DNA of 64,000 nucleotides from Proteus terrae (GTDB lineage: Bacteria; Pseudomonadota; Gammaproteobacteria; Enterobacterales; Enterobacteriaceae). The stretch spans positions 178,536 through 242,535 of the forward strand of contig NZ_PENS01000008.1 in assembly GCF_003144325.1 (NCBI RefSeq), given 5' to 3'. The notes below the pieces were generated by a model. That model did no database searches and was not told the origin of the DNA. It was given only the letters and a program-made list of their open reading frames with translations. Positions 35,313 through 45,289 of the stretch are shown in pieces. The position numbers and the translations under genes are program-made. Each line of letters starts with the position of its first letter. Position 1 is the stretch's first letter.

Positions 35313-36635
35313 TTATTCGCTGATTTGGCGGTACACCATTGGTGAAGCTTCGCGTTTGCTGTCACCAATTACCATCGCGTTACGGACTTCAGCCGCAGCT
35401 TCTTGCCATGATTTTTCACTGTTAGCATGGATCATCGCTAAAGGTGTATCTGTATTGATTTCAGCACCAAGCGCTACGATGTCGCTTAAGCCAACACTAT
35501 AATCAATAGCATCAGTTGCTTTACGACGACCACCACCTAATGTCACAACTGACATACCTAATGCACGCGTATCCATTTCAGTGATAAATCCTGCTTTCTC
35601 AGCGAATACAGGTTTACTTAATACCGCAGTTGGCAGGTATTTATTGTAGTTTTCAACAAAATCAGATGGGCCTTTCTGTGCTGCAACCATACGACCAAAG
35701 ACTTCTGCCGCTTTACCGTTATCCAACACATCTTGTAGTTTTTGACGAGCTTGTTGACGATCATCCGCTAAACGGCCTGATACTAACATTTCAACACACA
35801 GCGCCATAGTGACTTCAAATAGACGTGGATTACGATATTCGCCTGTTAAGAATTGAACTGCTTCACGAACTTCAACCGCATTACCTGCACTAGAAGCTAA
35901 TACTTCATTCATATCAGTTAACAGTGCCGTAGTTTGACAGCCTGCGCCATTTGCTACTTGAACAATTGACTCAGCCAGCTCTTCAGATTTCTGATAAGTC
36001 GGCATAAAGGCACCTGAGCCCACTTTAACGTCCATCACTAATGCATCTAAGCCTTCAGCTAATTTTTTACCTAAAATAGATGCAGTGATAAGCGGGATTG
36101 AATCAACTGTAGCAGTAATATCACGGGTAGCATAAAAGCGTTTGTCAGCAGGTGCTAATGAATTAGTCTGTCCGATAATGGCAACACCGACATTGCGAAT
36201 AATGTCGCGGAATTTCTCATCATCAGGGAAAATATCAAAGCCGGGAATTGCTTCAAGCTTATCTAATGTTCCACCTGTGTGGCCTAATCCACGACCAGAG
36301 ATCATAGGAACATAACCACCACAAGCCGCAACCATTGGCCCTAACATCAGTGAAGTTACATCGCCCACACCACCAGTTGAGTGTTTATCAACGATTGGGC
36401 CGTTTAAATTTAGGCTTTTCCAGTTCAGTACTGTACCGGAATCACGCATAGCTAATGTCAAAGCAACACGCTCTGGCATTGTCATATCGTGGAAATAAAT
36501 AGTCATTGCTAATGCAGCAATTTGACCTTCAGAAACAGTATTATCTCTGACGCCATTAATGAAAAAACGAATTTCTTCCTCAGTTAAAGGATGACCATCA
36601 CGCTTTTTACGAATAATCTCTTGGGCAAGAAACAC
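35313..36635 (-). CDS. deoA: Thymidine phosphorylase DeoA
   Basis: This 440-residue enzyme (E. coli 440) releases thymine or uracil and deoxyribose 1-phosphate from pyrimidine deoxynucleosides. The family signature [36 protein letters not shown] and [10 protein letters not shown] (phosphate binding) are present. It is second in the deo operon, 70 bp after deoC. Confidence 0.97.
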   Translation of the reverse strand: MFLAQEIIRKKRDGHPLTEEEIRFFINGVRDNTVSEGQIAALAMTIYFHDMTMPERVALTLAMRDSGTVLNWKSLNLNGPIVDKHSTGGVGDVTSLMLGPMVAACGGYVPMISGRGLGHTGGTLDKLEAIPGFDIFPDDEKFRDIIRNVGVAIIGQTNSLAPADKRFYATRDITATVDSIPLITASILGKKLAEGLDALVMDVKVGSGAFMPTYQKSEELAESIVQVANGAGCQTTALLTDMNEVLASSAGNAVEVREAVQFLTGEYRNPRLFEVTMALCVEMLVSGRLADDRQQARQKLQDVLDNGKAAEVFGRMVAAQKGPSDFVENYNKYLPTAVLSKPVFAEKAGFITEMDTRALGMSVVTLGGGRRKATDAIDYSVGLSDIVALGAEINTDTPLAMIHANSEKSWQEAAAEVRNAMVIGDSKREASPMVYRQISE

Positions 36636-36705
36636 TGCAACCTCCTGGTTTTATAGCATTGGTAACGCCCACAATAATGAAGAGTGGGCGTATTTCACGA
36701 ATGGA

Positions 36706-37485
36706 TTAGTAACCACTAGACGATTTTTGTTCGCCATGACCTAAAGTGGCTAATAAATTACCTAACAGGCTTGACGCGCCAAAACGGAAGTGACGGGCAT
36801 CAACCCAGTTGTCACCCATAATGCGGTTAGCTAATGCAAGGTATTGAGCAGCTTCTTCAGCGGTACGTACACCACCCGCAGGTTTGAAACCAACTTCTTT
36901 GCCAACACCCATATCGTGGATCACTTGGATCATTAACTCAGCGCTTTCCAGTGTTGCATTTACAGGTACTTTACCTGTGGAAGTTTTAATAAAGTCAGCA
37001 CCTGCTTTGATTGAAATTTCAGATGCTTTACGGATAAGTGCAGGATCTTTCAGCTCACCCGTTTCAATAATGACTTTCAGTAAAGAACCTGCTTCTGCAC
37101 AAGCTTCTTTACATGCTTTAACGATATCAAAACCGATTTGCTCGTTACCTGCCATAAATGCACGGTAAGGGAAAACTACATCAACCTCATCTGCGCCATA
37201 AGCTAATGCCGCGTTGGTTTCTGCTAATGCGATATCTAAATCATCATTACCATGAGGGAAGTTAGTTACGGTTGCGATACGGACGTCTGGAGTACCCTGT
37301 TCACGTAACACTTTACGTGCTAACGGAATAAAACGTGGGTAGATACAAATAGCGGCTGTATTGCCTTCTGGGCTTTTAGCCTGATGACATAATGCAGTCA
37401 CTTTTGCATCAGTGTCGTCATCATTTAATGTAGTTAAATCCATCAAAGACAGCGCAAGGCGCGCTGCAGCGGTTAAATCTGTCAT
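36706..37485 (-). CDS. deoC: Deoxyribose-phosphate aldolase DeoC
   Basis: The start is ATG 37485 ([20 protein letters not shown]), matching the E. coli N-terminus and length (259). A frame from 37497 adds four residues. The enzyme cleaves 2-deoxyribose 5-phosphate to glyceraldehyde 3-phosphate and acetaldehyde. The Schiff-base lysine is in DFIKTSTGK, with [15 protein letters not shown] and [10 protein letters not shown] also visible. It is first gene of deoCABD, transcribed from the CRP/CytR-type promoter 200-300 bp upstream. Confidence 0.97.
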   Translation of the reverse strand: MTDLTAAARLALSLMDLTTLNDDDTDAKVTALCHQAKSPEGNTAAICIYPRFIPLARKVLREQGTPDVRIATVTNFPHGNDDLDIALAETNAALAYGADEVDVVFPYRAFMAGNEQIGFDIVKACKEACAEAGSLLKVIIETGELKDPALIRKASEISIKAGADFIKTSTGKVPVNATLESAELMIQVIHDMGVGKEVGFKPAGGVRTAEEAAQYLALANRIMGDNWVDARHFRFGASSLLGNLLATLGHGEQKSSSGY

Positions 37486-37680
37486 AAAACTCTCCAACGA
37501 TGTTTCTCAAGCCCTTTTGGGCGTACGCTTAAGGTTAGCGATTAAATTTGTTGGCGAGCGGACTTGGTTCCTTGAAGATGTTGTTGTAACTTGCGCTACA
37601 ACGACAGCTGAGCTCCCTCTCACCGCGCTATGCTCACTTCGGCGACCCGTCATTGAGCCTTCGCCATTCCATGAAGTTTC
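37486..37680 (-). other. Structured ~195-nt leader of the deo mRNA
   Basis: Between the predicted start site and deoC there is a GC-richer stretch unlike the surrounding DNA. On the transcript it can form hairpins: GGCGA/TCGCC around 37640-37665, GTTGTA-N8-TACAAC near 37583-37602, and GCCC-AAAA-GGGC near 37511-37522. No long open frame on the minus strand is convincing. It may stabilise or regulate the operon mRNA, or be a degenerate repeat element. Confidence 0.4.
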
Positions 37681-37717
37681 AGCACATCTTATTTGAACAC
37701 GCTAAGGAACAATTAGA

Positions 37718-37788
37718 TGTGCTTTACGTCACACTAATTAAATGCAACTTGCAAACAATGACATAAAATTGTGACAAATATCACAATT
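37718..37788 (-). promoter_or_regulatory. deoP2-like promoter: two CRP sites flanking CytR-type operator
   Basis: The two CRP sites are TGTGC-N6-TCACA (37718-37733) and TGTGA-N6-TCACA within AATTGTGA-N6-TCACAATT (37767-37788). Their centres are 52 bp apart. Between them lie AATGCAAC (37741-37748), the complement of the CytR octamer GTTGCATT, and TTGCAAAC (37749-37756). This is the E. coli deoP2 arrangement, where CytR sits between tandem CRP dimers. A -10-like TAAGAT (complement of 37686-37691) lies at the expected distance. Confidence 0.85.
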
Positions 37789-37959
37789 AGGTCATTTTCT
37801 GGTTTAATGTTACTCGAATAGCGCTTTTAAGTCGTCTTTATAACGCAAAAAAAGCGTGATCAATATGAAATGATATTGATATTGACCCTACTCAATACAA
37901 ATTGCGAAATATCTCACACAATAAAAGTAGTTAACATTACAACAGAAAACAAACATAAA

Positions 37960-37990
37960 AGAGCAGATAGGCAAAACCCATCTGCTCTTC
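37960..37990 (-). terminator. Terminator downstream of the nucleoside transporter gene
   Basis: AAGAGCAGAT and ATCTGCTCTT (37960-37989) form a stem extended inward by GG/CC, followed on the minus strand by TTATGTTTG. Confidence 0.75.
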
Positions 37991-38004
37991 ACAATAAAAA
38001 TCAA

Positions 38005-39306
38005 TTAAGCAGCAACAACAGCCATTGCCGTTAACGCAAAGAAGAATCCTGCAATCGTTGCACTCATTAAGTTAGAAAGTGTACCAGCTAGCACAGCTTT
38101 CATTCCTAAACGAGCCACATCTTTACGACGGTTTGGCGCCATTCCACCTAAACCACCCAGCAGTACAGCAACAGAAGAGAGGTTAGCAAAACCACATAAT
38201 GCAAAGGAGATGATTATCTTCGTTTGCTCTGATAGCACCATAAGTCCAGAACCTGCAACTAATGCATCTTCTTGTAGATATTTACTAAACTCAGAGTAAG
38301 CATAGAACTCATTAATAACAATTTTTTGTCCAATAAATGAGCCTGCAATAGTTGCTTCACTCCAAGGTACCCCGATAAGGAAAGCAATTGGTGCGAAGAT
38401 CCAACCTAACACTAATTCTAATGAGAAATTCTCATAACCAAACCAGCCACCAATACCGCCAAGAATACCATTAACTAATGCAATCAATGCAACGAAAGCA
38501 AGTAACATGGCACCGACGTTCAGAGCAAGCTGTAAGCCTGAAGAGGCACCCGCAGCGGCAGCATCAATAATATTGGCAGGTTTCTCATCATCTGCCATTT
38601 TATCAAGTGCATCTTTTTGATTATCAGGTGTTTCTGTTTCAGGGATCAATAATTTAGCAAAGAGTAAACCACCAGGAGCGGCCATAAAGGATGCCGTGAT
38701 CAAATACTCTAACGGTACGCCCATGCTGGCGTATCCAGCAAGCACAGAACCTGCAACAGAGGCTAAACCACCACACATAACAGCAAAGAGCTCTGAGGTT
38801 GTCATTCTTGCAATATAAGGGCGAACAACCAGCGGGGCTTCTGTTTGCCCAACAAAGATATTAGCTGTTGCAGACATCGATTCTGTTCGTGATGTGCCTA
38901 ATACTTTCTGTAAGCCACCACCAAGAATTTTAATCACAATTTGCATGATACCGAGGTAATACAGCACAGCAATTAGTGAAGAGAAGAATACGATAACAGG
39001 CAGCACGCGTAGGGCAAAAACGAAACCACCACCACCAAACAACTCAAACATTTTGTCTGATACTAGGCCGGCAAACAGAAAACTCATTCCATTTTCACCG
39101 TAATCAATGACATTTTTAACACCATCAGAAATAGCCATTAATACTTTACGACCACCATCTGAATAAAGTACAAATGCGCCTAAGCCAATCTGAATAAGGA
39201 ATGCGCCACCAACTGTACGTAATCTAATTGCACGTCGATTGCTGGAAAACAGAATGGCTATCAATATTAATGTTGCCATTCCGACCAAGCTCATAATGAG
39301 TTGCAT
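38005..39306 (-). CDS. Concentrative nucleoside transporter (CNT family, NupC/NupX/vcCNT-like)
   Basis: The ATG at 39306 has AGGGA upstream and gives 433 residues. This inner membrane cation-coupled nucleoside importer resembles Vibrio cholerae CNT closely: LRTVGGAFLIQIGLGAFVLY, ANIFVGQTEAPLVVRP, MCGGLASVAGSVLAGYASMG, GVPWSEATIAGSFIG and SFALCGFANLSSVAVLLGG. The helical-hairpin residues of the nucleoside and Na/H site (GQTEAP, PWSEA, CGFANLSS) are present. Its place directly upstream of deoCABD couples uptake to breakdown. A CRP-like TGTGATCTACTTCTCA lies upstream on the minus strand (complement of about 39466-39481). Confidence 0.93.
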   Translation of the reverse strand: MQLIMSLVGMATLILIAILFSSNRRAIRLRTVGGAFLIQIGLGAFVLYSDGGRKVLMAISDGVKNVIDYGENGMSFLFAGLVSDKMFELFGGGGFVFALRVLPVIVFFSSLIAVLYYLGIMQIVIKILGGGLQKVLGTSRTESMSATANIFVGQTEAPLVVRPYIARMTTSELFAVMCGGLASVAGSVLAGYASMGVPLEYLITASFMAAPGGLLFAKLLIPETETPDNQKDALDKMADDEKPANIIDAAAAGASSGLQLALNVGAMLLAFVALIALVNGILGGIGGWFGYENFSLELVLGWIFAPIAFLIGVPWSEATIAGSFIGQKIVINEFYAYSEFSKYLQEDALVAGSGLMVLSEQTKIIISFALCGFANLSSVAVLLGGLGGMAPNRRKDVARLGMKAVLAGTLSNLMSATIAGFFFALTAMAVVAA

Positions 39307-39557
39307 TGAAGGATCCCTGTTCACATAAAAATTTAATGGATTATCAATAACGCTCTAACCAGAGCTTATTGACTCTTTTTGCCGGATAATTATACCTAGT
39401 CTAAGAAAAGAACCCTCAATACCCATCACAAATAGAGTCTGAAAAAAGTAACACAAAAGTCATAAATGAGAAGTAGATCACACAAAAAAGAAAATGCATT
39501 TGTTGAACAGGCTAGGGAGTTTTTAACCTTTAGATAAACCGCATTTTCATTCAAGCG

Positions 39558-40340
39558 CTAGGTAATATTGTTGAGCCCAAATAATTGTAGGCTATTGAGA
39601 TAGAGTTGCTCTGCGATCGCCTCTGGTGATCCTTGACGCAGCTCACAGAGTTGGGAAAAAACGTTCTGAATACGTTCTGGGCGATTAGGTTTACCTTGAA
39701 AACCACTTACAGGCATATCAGGAGCATCTGTTTCTAATAACAGATATTCTAGTGGTAACGAGGCAATTGCACGGCGAGTTTTTTGTGCTCGCTCATAAGT
39801 AATGGTTCCACCAACACCAATAAAATAGCCTTGCTGAATAAACTTTTCTGCCTGTTGCAGACTTCCTGCAAAACCATGAATAACCCCTTTGCGAGGCACA
39901 TCATAACGGCGTAAAAGTGCACTTAGCTTATCGTGGGTTTTACGTGAATGTAGGATCACAGGCAAATCAAATTTAATCGCTAATTTAAGCTGTGCAATTA
40001 AAAATGCCTCTTGCTTCTCTGACTGGGGATTTTCCATATAATCATCAAGCCCAATTTCGCCGATAGCAACACAACGAGAAGCCGTTTTTAATTTTTGTTC
40101 CAATTCCAAAAGATGCTGTTCAGTATGCTCATTGATATATAAAGGGTGTAATCCCAATGCACAATATAATTGATGGTGATGGTTAGCGAGCTCTGCAACA
40201 ACATCTAAATTCCAACGTGCAACGGCGGGAATAATGATTTTTTCAACATGAGCCTGACGCGCTAGTGACAAACTGTTAGCAATATCATCATAAAAAACCG
40301 GAAAATCAAAATGGCAGTGTGTATCAATAAATTTATTCAT
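39558..40340 (-). CDS. yjjV: TatD family metal-dependent hydrolase YjjV
   Basis: This 260-residue protein (E. coli YjjV 259) of the TatD/amidohydrolase fold has metal ligands in DTHCHFDF, the central Glu in IGEIGLDD, and His/Asp in LILHSRKTHDK-type text (VILHSRKTHDKL), VIHGFAGS and LLLETDAPDMP. TatD proteins are Mg-dependent DNases or related phosphoesterases; YjjV's substrate is not established. Its start overlaps the end of yjjU by 8 bp, so the two are translationally coupled. The same pair lies near deo in E. coli. Confidence 0.92.
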   Translation of the reverse strand: MNKFIDTHCHFDFPVFYDDIANSLSLARQAHVEKIIIPAVARWNLDVVAELANHHHQLYCALGLHPLYINEHTEQHLLELEQKLKTASRCVAIGEIGLDDYMENPQSEKQEAFLIAQLKLAIKFDLPVILHSRKTHDKLSALLRRYDVPRKGVIHGFAGSLQQAEKFIQQGYFIGVGGTITYERAQKTRRAIASLPLEYLLLETDAPDMPVSGFQGKPNRPERIQNVFSQLCELRQGSPEAIAEQLYLNSLQLFGLNNIT

Positions 40341-41397
40341 TCTGAATCTGCCTCACATCAGGGTGTACGCTGCGAGTTCCTTGTTGAATTATAGAGGCAT
40401 TCTCTGCTTTATCAGCCTTCGCTTCTTGTTCAAACAAACTAAAGACTTTTTTATCGTGTTGTTTGAATTTTTTCTTAGAAAAGTGCTGACCAATTGTTGC
40501 CAGAAAATAGCGCCCACAACGTCTGCCCACATGATAATCATGATTTAGTGCACTTAAACGACTTCCTAACGCGCTAGATTGCAATGTCGTTGGTGGATAT
40601 ATTTCAATAACCACAACATCTTCTGGGGGAGATTGGATAAATTTAATTGTCTCGGTATAGGTTTCGATATGCACTTGAGCCATCTCCATAAAGCGCTGTA
40701 AACGGCTATTTTCAAACCATTTTCCCATACGCTCAACCCATTCTGTTGTGTATTGATATTCAGAAGGAACAGTACGAACAACGACGATAGTACGGCAGCC
40801 ACGTCGATAAGCTTCTCTCACAGGAATAGCATCACTAATGCCACCATCATGATAAACAACATCATGAAATAAGACACCATTACGATAAAAAGCAGGAATA
40901 GCACTGGATGCTTTGATTATCTCAAGCCAAGTCGGTTCATCGGGTTGAAAATAATTTGCCTGAAAATTATCGGAACGACTTGCCACCATATAAAATTCGC
41001 GCCCCGTATCAAAACGACGTAGCGCTGTTGGCATGTCAAGAGGCATTTCTTTGGCTGTTGTGTCTATATACCAATCAAGATCCAGTAAATTACCGCCTCG
41101 GACAAAGCGAAGAGGATTAAAAAATTGATTATTAGTTGTATAGCGATTAATAATTTTACGTGCATATCCACGCTGACCACAGGCAAAAGCAGATAAATTT
41201 TGCGCCCCTGCAGACACCCCAAGTAAAATATCAAAGGGATCAAATTGTGATCGCATAAATTCATCAAGGACACCCGCAGTAAAGATCCCGCGTTGACCTC
41301 CGCCTTCACAAACTAAAGCGACTTTGCCTTGTGGTAATGAGGATTGAAATTCGAGTGCCGTAATATTATTTAATGTGACAGGTATATACTTCCCCAT
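40333..41397 (-). CDS. yjjU: Patatin-like phospholipase family protein YjjU
   Basis: The ATG at 41397 follows AAAGGAGACATT and gives 354 residues (E. coli 357). The patatin fold has an oxyanion loop CEGGGQRGIFTAGVLDEF, the nucleophile in LLGVSAGAQN (GxSxG) and the dyad Asp in YHDGGISDAIPV, so a Ser/Asp lipid acyl hydrolase is expected. No signal peptide, hence cytoplasmic. It forms an operon with yjjV (8-bp overlap). Its physiological substrate is unknown. Confidence 0.9.
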   Translation of the reverse strand: MGKYIPVTLNNITALEFQSSLPQGKVALVCEGGGQRGIFTAGVLDEFMRSQFDPFDILLGVSAGAQNLSAFACGQRGYARKIINRYTTNNQFFNPLRFVRGGNLLDLDWYIDTTAKEMPLDMPTALRRFDTGREFYMVASRSDNFQANYFQPDEPTWLEIIKASSAIPAFYRNGVLFHDVVYHDGGISDAIPVREAYRRGCRTIVVVRTVPSEYQYTTEWVERMGKWFENSRLQRFMEMAQVHIETYTETIKFIQSPPEDVVVIEIYPPTTLQSSALGSRLSALNHDYHVGRRCGRYFLATIGQHFSKKKFKQHDKKVFSLFEQEAKADKAENASIIQQGTRSVHPDVRQIQNE

Positions 41398-41514
41398 AAT
41401 GTCTCCTTTATACAACTTATCAAAGGATACCCGCACATTTTTTTGACGTCACTATTTTTACGTATTCGTACAAATAAATTAGACAATATCTTACGATACA
41501 AAAGAAAATCATCT

Positions 41515-41859
41515 TTATGATTTGATATTTACATCTGAGTCTACGCTTTTAACACCTTCAATTTTTTCAATAATTTGTAAGATTTTTTCTTCTTGCGCTT
41601 TACTATCAACAAAACCTGAAAGAAAAACATGTCCAAACTCAGTACGAATAGAAATATTTTCACTATCAATATCTTGCATTGGTAATAACGTATCTTTAAT
41701 TTTATTCGAGATAGAAGTATCACTTAAATAATACCCCGTGTTATTCCCACTGTTATTGATTTCGCTATACCACGATGTTTCAGCTGATGCACCCATACTG
41801 ACAAAAGCCAAGCCCATTGACATTACTAACGCTAGTTTCAGCGTTTTATATTGTTTCAT
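41515..41859 (-). CDS. OsmY-like periplasmic protein with a single BON domain
   Basis: The ATG at 41859 has GGGGAGA upstream and starts a signal peptide (MKQYKTLKLALVM to ASA), 114 residues in all. The C-terminal part (ISNKIKDTLLPMQDIDSENI, EFGHVFLSGFVDSKAQEEK, EGVKSVDSDVNIKS) is one complete BON domain. E. coli OsmY (201 residues) has two. The location between yjjU and prfC is exactly that of osmY in E. coli, so this is probably the orthologue in a shorter form, or it lost one BON repeat. The product would be a periplasmic envelope-stress protein. Confidence 0.8.
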   Translation of the reverse strand: MKQYKTLKLALVMSMGLAFVSMGASAETSWYSEINNSGNNTGYYLSDTSISNKIKDTLLPMQDIDSENISIRTEFGHVFLSGFVDSKAQEEKILQIIEKIEGVKSVDSDVNIKS

Positions 41860-42198
41860 TGCTCTCCCCCTAATCACAATAACGGCGATAGGAAATATGT
41901 GTATTTTAATATCTGTATTTTTATGAAGTACTACAAAATTTTAACAATCCAAGCTATTACACTAATAAGCTATTTGAGTTAAATAAAGTAAAAAATAACA
42001 AACAAAGACTAATCCTAATAATTTTATTCTAATAATAACAAATAAAACTATAATAAATTTTACATATATTTATAAATAAGTATAAAAACGAGCATAATAT
42101 TAACAGAAAAAAAAGAGAGTAATTCCAAATGAAGAAGGGCTTTTTGGCAGGGTATTAGTGATATACAAAGTAAATTTAACAAAGAAAAACGAAGAAAC
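41860..42198. other. AT-rich upstream region of the osmY-like gene
   Basis: About 340 bp of mostly A/T sequence without an open frame or obvious site other than the ribosome-binding GGGGAGA. It is presumed to carry the osmY-like promoter. Confidence 0.4.
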
Positions 42199-42232
42199 AA
42201 AAAAGGCTATATTAAAAATATATAGCCTTTTC
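42199..42232 (-). terminator. Rho-independent terminator downstream of prfC and ERIC elements
   Basis: AAAAAGGCTATAT and ATATAGCCTTTT form an A/T-rich stem with runs on both sides. Transcripts of prfC would pass through the ERIC repeats before reaching it. Confidence 0.75.
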
Positions 42233-42242
42233 ATTAAGTTAA

Positions 42243-42573
42243 ATACTCTAAGTAATTCAAGCTACAACTGTAAGTATGCCAACACTCTTACTCTAAAAGC
42301 TACACCTTGAAGCAGAAGAGTAGATACTCTAAATAATTCAAGATGTAGCTAGGCGACAAGCAAATGAGTCGCTAGGAGCATACATAAGTATGTGACTAGT
42401 GCGAATGAACGCCGTCAACAACGCTACACCTTGAAGCAGAAGAGTAGATACTCTAAATAATTCAAGATGTAGCTAGGCGACAAGTGAATAAGTCGCTAGG
42501 AGCATACATAAGTATGTGACTAGTGCGAATGAACGCCGTCAACAACGCTACACCTTGAAGTATGACGAGTATC
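42243..42573. repeat. Tandem ERIC elements (two near-identical copies plus a degenerate one)
   Basis: The segment TAGGAGCATACATAAGTATG and following GTGACTAGTGCGAATGAACG match the ERIC core (AGGAGCTTACATAAGTAAGTG...). The right end CTTGAAGTATGACGAGTAT matches the ERIC terminus. Left ends (TAGATACTCTAAATAATTCA) start at 42321 and 42445. Units 42299-42422 and 42423-42546 are each 124 bp and differ at only 3 positions by my reading. A third partial unit begins at 42547. A degenerate copy lies at 42243-42298. The right end reaches the prfC stop codon. Confidence 0.88.
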
Positions 42574-44161
42574 AGTGTTCACGCGTCTGATGAAACTCAA
42601 CATCAGGATAACGCTCACGCGTTAAATTCAAGTTGACCATTGTTGGTGCGATATAAGTTAAGTTATCGCCGCCATCAAGTGCCAAGTTTTGTTCATTTTT
42701 ACGTTTAAACTCTTCGAGTTTTTTCTCGTTATTACACTCAACCCAGCGAGCTGTTGAAACGTTAACGGATTCATAAATCGCTTCAACGTTATATTCACTC
42801 TTAAGTCTTGCAACAACCACATCAAACTGAAGTACACCCACTGCCCCTACGATTAAATCGTTATTTGCCAGTGGTCTAAAGACCTGTACAGCACCTTCTT
42901 CTGATAACTGTACTAATCCTTTAAGTAACTGTTTCTGTTTCAACGGATCACGTAAACGAATACGACGGAATAGCTCAGGCGCAAAGTTTGGAATACCAGT
43001 AAATTTCAGAATTTCACCTTGAGTAAAGGTATCACCAATTTGGATTGTTCCGTGATTATGAAGACCGATAATATCCCCTGGATAAGCATGTTCAACGTGA
43101 GAACGGTCGCCAGCCATAAAGGTTAATGCATCAGAAATTACCACATCTTTTTTGATTCGAACTTGGTGTAACTTCATGCCTTTATCATACATACCAGATA
43201 CAACACGTAAGAATGCAACACGGTCGCGGTGTTTAGGATCCATATTGGCTTGGATCTTAAAGACGAAACCTGTGAACGTTTCTTCAGAAGCGGTAACTTC
43301 ACGCATATCTGTTTGACGAGGCATTGGTGCAGGTGCCCATTTTACAAGGCCATCAAGCATATGGTTAACACCAAAGTTACCTAATGCCGTACCAAAGAAC
43401 ACTGGAGTTAATTCGCCAGATAAGAATGCTTCATGATCAAATTCATGAGATGCACCTAATACTAACTCTAATTCATCACGTAATTGGCTTGCTAAATCAT
43501 CACCAATCGCTTCATCAAGCTCTGGGTTATCTAACCCTTTAATGACGCGAGAATCCTGAATAGTATGACCTTGGCCTGTTTGATAAAGATAAGTTTCATC
43601 TTTAAGAATGTGATAAACCCCTTTAAAGAGTTTTCCGCAACCAATAGGCCAAGTCACAGGGCTACACGCAATTTTTAATTCTGTTTCAACTTCGTCCATG
43701 AGTTCCATTGGATCACGAATATCACGGTCGAGTTTATTCATAAAAGTCAGAATTGGTGTATCACGTAGACGCGTTACTTCCATTAACTTACGAGTACGAT
43801 CTTCAACCCCTTTAGAGGAGTCAATTACCATTAAACAGCAGTCAACTGCGGTTAAAGTACGATAAGTATCTTCAGAGAAGTCTTCATGCCCTGGGGTATC
43901 TAATAAGTTAACTAAGCAATCTGCATAAGGGAACTGCATGACTGAGGTTGTAATAGAAATACCACGTTGTTTTTCCATTTCCATCCAGTCAGATTTTGCA
44001 TGCTGATTTGAACCACGGCCTTTTACGGTTCCTGCACGTTGAATTGCTTGTCCGAATAACAACACTTTTTCAGTGATGGTTGTTTTACCCGCATCGGGGT
44101 GGGAAATAATGGCAAAAGTTCTACGACGAGCAACTTCTTGCTGAAAAATAGGATTAGACAT
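42572..44161 (-). CDS. prfC: Peptide chain release factor 3 (RF3)
   Basis: The ATG at 44161 gives 529 residues, the E. coli length; a TTG one codon earlier is unnecessary. This translational GTPase recycles RF1/RF2 from the ribosome after termination. G motifs: [15 protein letters not shown] (P-loop), RGISITTSV (switch I), DTPGHEDF, and FMNKLDRD. The stop codon TGA (complement of 42572-42574) coincides with the right end of an ERIC element, so its 3' UTR is repeat-derived. In E. coli yjjG lies between rimI and prfC, but here the 681-bp gap is empty. Confidence 0.97.
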   Translation of the reverse strand: MSNPIFQQEVARRRTFAIISHPDAGKTTITEKVLLFGQAIQRAGTVKGRGSNQHAKSDWMEMEKQRGISITTSVMQFPYADCLVNLLDTPGHEDFSEDTYRTLTAVDCCLMVIDSSKGVEDRTRKLMEVTRLRDTPILTFMNKLDRDIRDPMELMDEVETELKIACSPVTWPIGCGKLFKGVYHILKDETYLYQTGQGHTIQDSRVIKGLDNPELDEAIGDDLASQLRDELELVLGASHEFDHEAFLSGELTPVFFGTALGNFGVNHMLDGLVKWAPAPMPRQTDMREVTASEETFTGFVFKIQANMDPKHRDRVAFLRVVSGMYDKGMKLHQVRIKKDVVISDALTFMAGDRSHVEHAYPGDIIGLHNHGTIQIGDTFTQGEILKFTGIPNFAPELFRRIRLRDPLKQKQLLKGLVQLSEEGAVQVFRPLANNDLIVGAVGVLQFDVVVARLKSEYNVEAIYESVNVSTARWVECNNEKKLEEFKRKNEQNLALDGGDNLTYIAPTMVNLNLTRERYPDVEFHQTREH

Positions 44162-44793
44162 CAATGGTGATCTTCTGGTTGATAGACGAGAGAATGTAAG
44201 GCACTGATATATTGCTATAAGTAATAATTAAAGTGACTATAAAGACATTCAACCCGTAAGTTAATCTTAATTGGCGCTTATTTTCGCCTATCTTGTCTGT
44301 ATAAACAATCAATGGTTACTATTTTATCTGCTTGAGGGAGTGATGCCTAGTGTTTGAAAAAATTAATCGTGCCCATTGCTTTATAAAAGTAATAAGAGTA
44401 ACGCTGTTTTCATTGATACTCTCAAAATACTCATTTTACTAAAAATTTTACAAACTGACTTTATGAGTTACTAATAAAGCCCCGAATTAGCCTATTTATT
44501 TTCGGTTAAATTCGGGATTGAATATAAGTTCCTAAATAAACACACCGTCATTTAGATTTAATTTTGTCTATATTTAGAGACTAATCACTTTATTTAAAAC
44601 AAAAATAAATACTCAATTTACTTATTTTAAATAACATTCACCTTTTTAACACTGTTATAATCACCTAACGTTTTAAAATTAAACAATGACAAAAGTGAAA
44701 TTAACTTGATAAATTTACATTAAGTACAAATAAAGATAAATTTTAAATACAATTAATAAAAAATAAAATCTTCATACTTCAAATAAAATAAAA
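44162..44793. other. 632-bp AT-rich intergenic region lacking yjjG
   Basis: No open frame of note. It contains the prfC promoter on the right of prfC and many A/T tracts. In E. coli the nucleotidase gene yjjG occupies this place; I see no remnant of it. Confidence 0.5.
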
Positions 44794-44817
44794 AAAACGC
44801 CTAATAGAAGGCGTTTT
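44794..44817 (-). terminator. Terminator of the holD-rimI operon
   Basis: AAAACGCCT-AATAGA-AGGCGTTTT with A and T runs, 26 bp past the rimI stop. Confidence 0.82.
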
Positions 44818-44842
44818 AAATTTAACTTAAATAAAGATTTAA

Positions 44843-45289
44843 TTAGAAAGAAATAGGATAAGCCATGATAATCGCATCTTCATTCCCTGTCTTTGTTGGG
44901 TAATAGTTTTTGCGTTTTGAAACGAAATTAAATCCTATAGATTCATAGAGATTGAACGCTTTTTCATTAGATTCCCTCACCTCTAACCACAGGGTGGTGA
45001 TATTTTTTTTCTCAAGCGTTTCAATCAGTTCTAATAAAAGTGCTTTACCGTAACCTTTCCCCTGATAATCAGGATGGATTGCAATATTAAAAAGTGTTGC
45101 CTCATCTAATATTAATTGCGTAATTGCAAAACCTACAATAATATTATCAATGCAAATTTTCAGATTAAAATAATGACTTCCTTGGTTACTATAAAATGTT
45201 TCTTCACTCCAAGGGAATGAATGACTTAATTTTTCAATTTTCCATGCTAAAGGTAAATCAGCAGGGTTTAAGAGTGAAATGGTCTTCAT
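44843..45289 (-). CDS. rimI: Ribosomal protein S18-alanine N-acetyltransferase RimI
   Basis: The ATG at 45289 (MKTISLLNPADLPLAWKIEK) gives 148 residues, as in E. coli. It acetylates the N-terminal alanine of ribosomal protein S18. The GNAT fold shows acetyl-CoA motif A IAIHPDYQGKGYGKALL and LWLEVRESNEKAFNLYESIGF. The start lies inside holD (32-bp overlap), the same arrangement as in E. coli. Confidence 0.94.
   Translation of the reverse strand: MKTISLLNPADLPLAWKIEKLSHSFPWSEETFYSNQGSHYFNLKICIDNIIVGFAITQLILDEATLFNIAIHPDYQGKGYGKALLLELIETLEKKNITTLWLEVRESNEKAFNLYESIGFNFVSKRKNYYPTKTGNEDAIIMAYPISF

Noticed and set aside
37412..37696. 94-codon plus-strand frame over the deo leader
   Set aside because: It overlaps deoC and its leader in the opposite sense with no ribosome site or recognisable product.
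42243..42573. CRISPR array
   Set aside because: The repeats are 124-bp tandem units without spacers and match ERIC elements.
44162..44793. A yjjG remnant between prfC and rimI
   Set aside because: No reading frame or motif of a HAD nucleotidase could be seen on either strand.
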